This document shows positions 3,753-6,214 of a stretch of 6,214 nucleotides of DNA, in pieces (within the stretch, counting starts at the first letter, position 1; each line of letters starts with the position of its first letter). The translations under genes were made by a program, and so were the position numbers. The notes below the pieces were generated by a model. It worked only from the letters and a program-made list of their open reading frames with translations, was not told the DNA's origin and ran no database searches. The stretch is from Leucothrix mucor (GTDB lineage: Bacteria > Pseudomonadota > Gammaproteobacteria > Thiotrichales > Thiotrichaceae): NCBI GenBank assembly GCA_011322515.1, contig DRMS01000469.1, positions 1 through 6,214 of the forward strand, read 5' to 3'.

Positions 3753-6214
3753 ATGAACAGTCAAAAATCTCAGCCTTATCGTGAGATTCCCTACAATTAC
3801 ACTTCCTTTTCAGACCGTGAAATCGTTATTCGTGTGCTGGGCGATCATGCTTGGAGCATTTTGGAGAAGTTGCGCGAGACGCGGGAGACAGGGCTTTCAT
3901 CGCATATGCTATTGGAGTTGCTGGGGGATATGTGGATGGTCATGCGTAATCCTTATATCCAAGATGATTTGCTGAATAATCAAAAACGGCGTAATTCTTT
4001 AATCTCCACTATGCAAGAACGTTTGCAACGTATTAAAAAGCGTGCGGATGGGAATAAAAAAACGCTGGAATTAATGCAAATTACAGCAAAATCCATTGAA
4101 CAATTTTCTGACTGGTTTGCTGAGTATTATGCTTTACGCAAAAAAGCGATCCGCCAATTTAGCAAGATTACCGCTAAAGATAATATCTATTTTGATGGCT
4201 TAGCACGGGTAGCGCATGTGACCGATGCAACGGACTGGCGGGTTGAGTTGCCATTTGTGGTACTAACGCCTGATACGGAGGAGGAGATTGCGGCGTTAGT
4301 ACAGTGCAGTATTAAACTCGGTCTAACGGTTATTCCACGCGGTGGCGGTACGGGTTATACAGGGGGAGCAATTCCTTTGGATGAATTGAGTGCGGTGATT
4401 AATACCGAAAAACTAGAATCACTCAGTGGGATTAACTACCGCAATGATCTGCCTGATTTAGAGGCTAATGTGCCTGTAATTCGAGCAGGTGCAGGGGTGA
4501 TTACCCGTAGTGTATCGGATCGAGCGGGTGCGGCTGGATTGGTATTTGCGGTTGATCCTACCTCGCAGGATGCTTCGACTATTGGTGGTAATGTCGCCAT
4601 GAATGCAGGTGGTAAAAAGGCAGTAATGTGGGGGACGACATTGGATAATCTCGTCTCATGGCGCATGGTTACGCCTGATGCGGATTGGATGACGGTGGAA
4701 CGGCTTAATCATAATCTTGGCAAAATACACGAACAAGAGCAGGTGCAATTTCGTGTCACCCGTTTTGCTCAAGATGGTATAACGCAACAAGGCGAGCCTG
4801 AAATATTAACCTTTAAGGGGGAGTTTTTCCGCAAACAAGGCTTAGGTAAAGATGTTACCAATAAGTTTCTTGGCGGATTACCAGGGATTCAAAAAGAGGG
4901 CTGTGATGGGCTAATTACCTCGGCTGAGTTTATTTTGCATCGCCTGCCTGAAAAAGTACGCACGGTGTGTTTGGAATTTTATGGTACGGATTTAAAAAAA
5001 GCCGTTCCTGCCATTGTTGAAATTAAAAATTATCTGGATACCAATAGCGAGGTGTTGCTATCAGGGCTTGAGCATTTGGATGAGCGTTATATTAAAGCGG
5101 TAAAATACACCCCAAAAGCAGCGCGGGGTAGCTTGCCTAAAATGCTACTGTTAGCCGATATTGTTAGTGATAATGAAAGCGCCTTAATTGAGTCTGTAGA
5201 GACGGTGATCAAGCTGGCTAAACAGCGCGAAGCAGAGGGTTTTATTGCCGTTACACCCGCAGAACGGCATAAATTTTGGTTAGATCGCACCCGCACCGCC
5301 GCTATTGCAGCCCATACCAATGCGTTTAAAATCAATGAAGATGTGGTTATCCCACTGCATAATCTATCCCGCTATAGTGAAAGCATTGAGCGCATTAATA
5401 TTCGCCAATCAATACAGAATAAGTTGACTATTATCAAAGCAATGCAAGCCTGTTTTAGTGGAGATAATGCCGTTTTGTTTAAACAAGCTAGTTATAATCC
5501 AGAGGCGATTAACTTCTCTACGCTACAGATTAAAAAAGACTATGCTAATGAATTTTTAGACGGTATTAGTTCGCGCTGGAAACAATTACTGGATAATTTT
5601 GATACACCTGCCAAGGAGTGTAAAAATTTATTGGATGAACAATCGCTCAAAGCAATACAAGCAAATGATCGGGTGATTGATTTATTACTACGCCGTGATT
5701 TGATTGTTTCTTATCGCAAAGAAGTGAAGCAACCGTTAGACGATATTTTTGTGGGGGGGGAATTACAACCACTGCGCGAAACCTTGCAACAAACCCATCA
5801 AAAAGTACGCTCTAGCCGCCTTTTTGTGGCGCTACATATGCATGCGGGTGATGGCAATATTCACACCAATATTCCTGTTAATTCAAATGACTATGAAATG
5901 ATGCAGGAAGCGGAGCATATTGTTGATGAGATTATGGCGCTAGCGCATCAGCTAGATGGTGTTATTTCTGGCGAACATGGTATTGGCTTAACCAAAATGC
6001 ATTATATGGATAAGCAAAGTATTGAAGATTTTGCCCGTTATAAGGAAAAAATTGATCCAAAAGGCAATTTTAATCGCGGTAAATTAATGCCTGATTCTGG
6101 GCTAGACAATGCTTATACACCCTCATTACGCTTGGTCGAGCGTGAAGCCATTTTATTAGAAAATAATGACTTAGGCGCACTCAATGATGATATAAAAGAC
6201 TGTCTACGTTGCGG
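3753..6214 (+). CDS. Large FAD/4Fe-4S oxidoreductase, D-lactate/glycolate dehydrogenase-like (3' truncated)
   Basis: The first 820 codons of a protein probably well over 1,000 residues long; the window ends before the stop. It begins near REIPYNYTSFSDREIVIR, the characteristic start of the proteobacterial DUF3683-type FAD/FMN oxidoreductases. A charged helical N-terminal part (1-160) precedes an FAD-binding domain from about residue 165, with the phosphate-binding loop PRGGGTGYTGGAIPL (195-209) and IGGNVAMNAGG (277-287). The C-terminal FAD-oxidase domain (about 400-780) has H695-M-H697-A-G-D700-G-N-I-H704, a metal/substrate site, SGEHGIG (739-745) and DPKGNFNRGK (768-777). The last residues, C817-L-R-C820, begin a ferredoxin-like 4Fe-4S motif; relatives continue with iron-sulfur and CCG domains. 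Likely reaction: oxidation of a 2-hydroxy acid such as D-lactate, electrons passing through iron-sulfur centres to the respiratory chain; the substrate is not proven. The ATG at 3753 has GGTG six bases upstream, a weak ribosome site, and fits the family start. Codon use is visibly more GC-rich than in the two upstream genes. A G8 run at 5753-5760 is in frame. Confidence 0.9.
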   Translation, partial: MNSQKSQPYREIPYNYTSFSDREIVIRVLGDHAWSILEKLRETRETGLSSHMLLELLGDMWMVMRNPYIQDDLLNNQKRRNSLISTMQERLQRIKKRADGNKKTLELMQITAKSIEQFSDWFAEYYALRKKAIRQFSKITAKDNIYFDGLARVAHVTDATDWRVELPFVVLTPDTEEEIAALVQCSIKLGLTVIPRGGGTGYTGGAIPLDELSAVINTEKLESLSGINYRNDLPDLEANVPVIRAGAGVITRSVSDRAGAAGLVFAVDPTSQDASTIGGNVAMNAGGKKAVMWGTTLDNLVSWRMVTPDADWMTVERLNHNLGKIHEQEQVQFRVTRFAQDGITQQGEPEILTFKGEFFRKQGLGKDVTNKFLGGLPGIQKEGCDGLITSAEFILHRLPEKVRTVCLEFYGTDLKKAVPAIVEIKNYLDTNSEVLLSGLEHLDERYIKAVKYTPKAARGSLPKMLLLADIVSDNESALIESVETVIKLAKQREAEGFIAVTPAERHKFWLDRTRTAAIAAHTNAFKINEDVVIPLHNLSRYSESIERINIRQSIQNKLTIIKAMQACFSGDNAVLFKQASYNPEAINFSTLQIKKDYANEFLDGISSRWKQLLDNFDTPAKECKNLLDEQSLKAIQANDRVIDLLLRRDLIVSYRKEVKQPLDDIFVGGELQPLRETLQQTHQKVRSSRLFVALHMHAGDGNIHTNIPVNSNDYEMMQEAEHIVDEIMALAHQLDGVISGEHGIGLTKMHYMDKQSIEDFARYKEKIDPKGNFNRGKLMPDSGLDNAYTPSLRLVEREAILLENNDLGALNDDIKDCLRC
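5753..5760 (+). repeat. Run of eight G inside the oxidoreductase gene
   Basis: The reading frame crosses the run as GTG-GGG-GGG-GAA (V-G-G-E) and remains open on both sides with family-like sequence, so a length of eight is the in-frame state. Such runs are prone to slippage in replication and to sequencing error. Whether it varies in this organism is unknown. Confidence 0.5.

Noticed and set aside
3781..5335. Other-frame ORFs inside the oxidoreductase gene (3781-3975 +, 4436-4666 -, 5087-5335 -)
   Set aside because: All lie within a continuous frame with strong family motifs and are shadows of it.

Overview
The window looks like chromosomal DNA from an AT-rich Gammaproteobacterium, perhaps a sulfur oxidiser or methanotroph. 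This is an inference from three things: a periplasmic class I cytochrome c, a large FAD/iron-sulfur oxidoreductase of a proteobacterial type, and intergenic DNA full of palindromic repeats. No rRNA, tRNA, CRISPR array or phage gene was found. There are three real genes, all on the + strand (the last cut by the window end), plus one broken transposase on the - strand.

Layout. Positions 1-855 hold no convincing gene. They contain one end of a small repeat element (109-126), a GC-rich repeat relic (278-292) and an operator-like palindrome just before the first gene. Positions 856-1494 encode an exported cytochrome c with an unusual Met/His-rich tail and two LSPEQ motifs, which suggests metal (copper?) handling joined to electron transfer. 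Two strong hairpins follow: a 14-bp stem 9 bases after the stop codon, then a 23-bp REP-like palindrome. Positions 1748-2647 encode a predicted lipoprotein with a jelly-roll (concanavalin-like) body of unknown ligand.

Positions 2648-3752 are a mobile-DNA graveyard. A C-terminal remnant of an IS5-type (DDE_Tnp_4-like) transposase (2757-3144, - strand) is split by a 124-bp miniature element (2847-2970). That element has inverted ends and a near-perfect 9-bp target duplication; removing it in silico restores the transposase reading frame. Further on, a second, unrelated 145-bp miniature element (3476-3620) has 21-bp terminal inverted repeats (19/21 match) and a perfect 8-bp target duplication. 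Its centre is a REP-like palindrome related to the one after the cytochrome gene.

Positions 3753-6214 hold the first 820 codons of a large FAD-dependent, D-lactate/glycolate-dehydrogenase-like oxidoreductase. The window ends inside its first iron-sulfur CxxC motif.

The three genes are separated by long repeat-filled gaps and do not look like one operon. The cytochrome and the oxidoreductase both belong to respiratory electron flow, but nothing here shows that they work together. The main novelty is the two well-defined non-autonomous elements and the composite cytochrome, not a multi-gene system.
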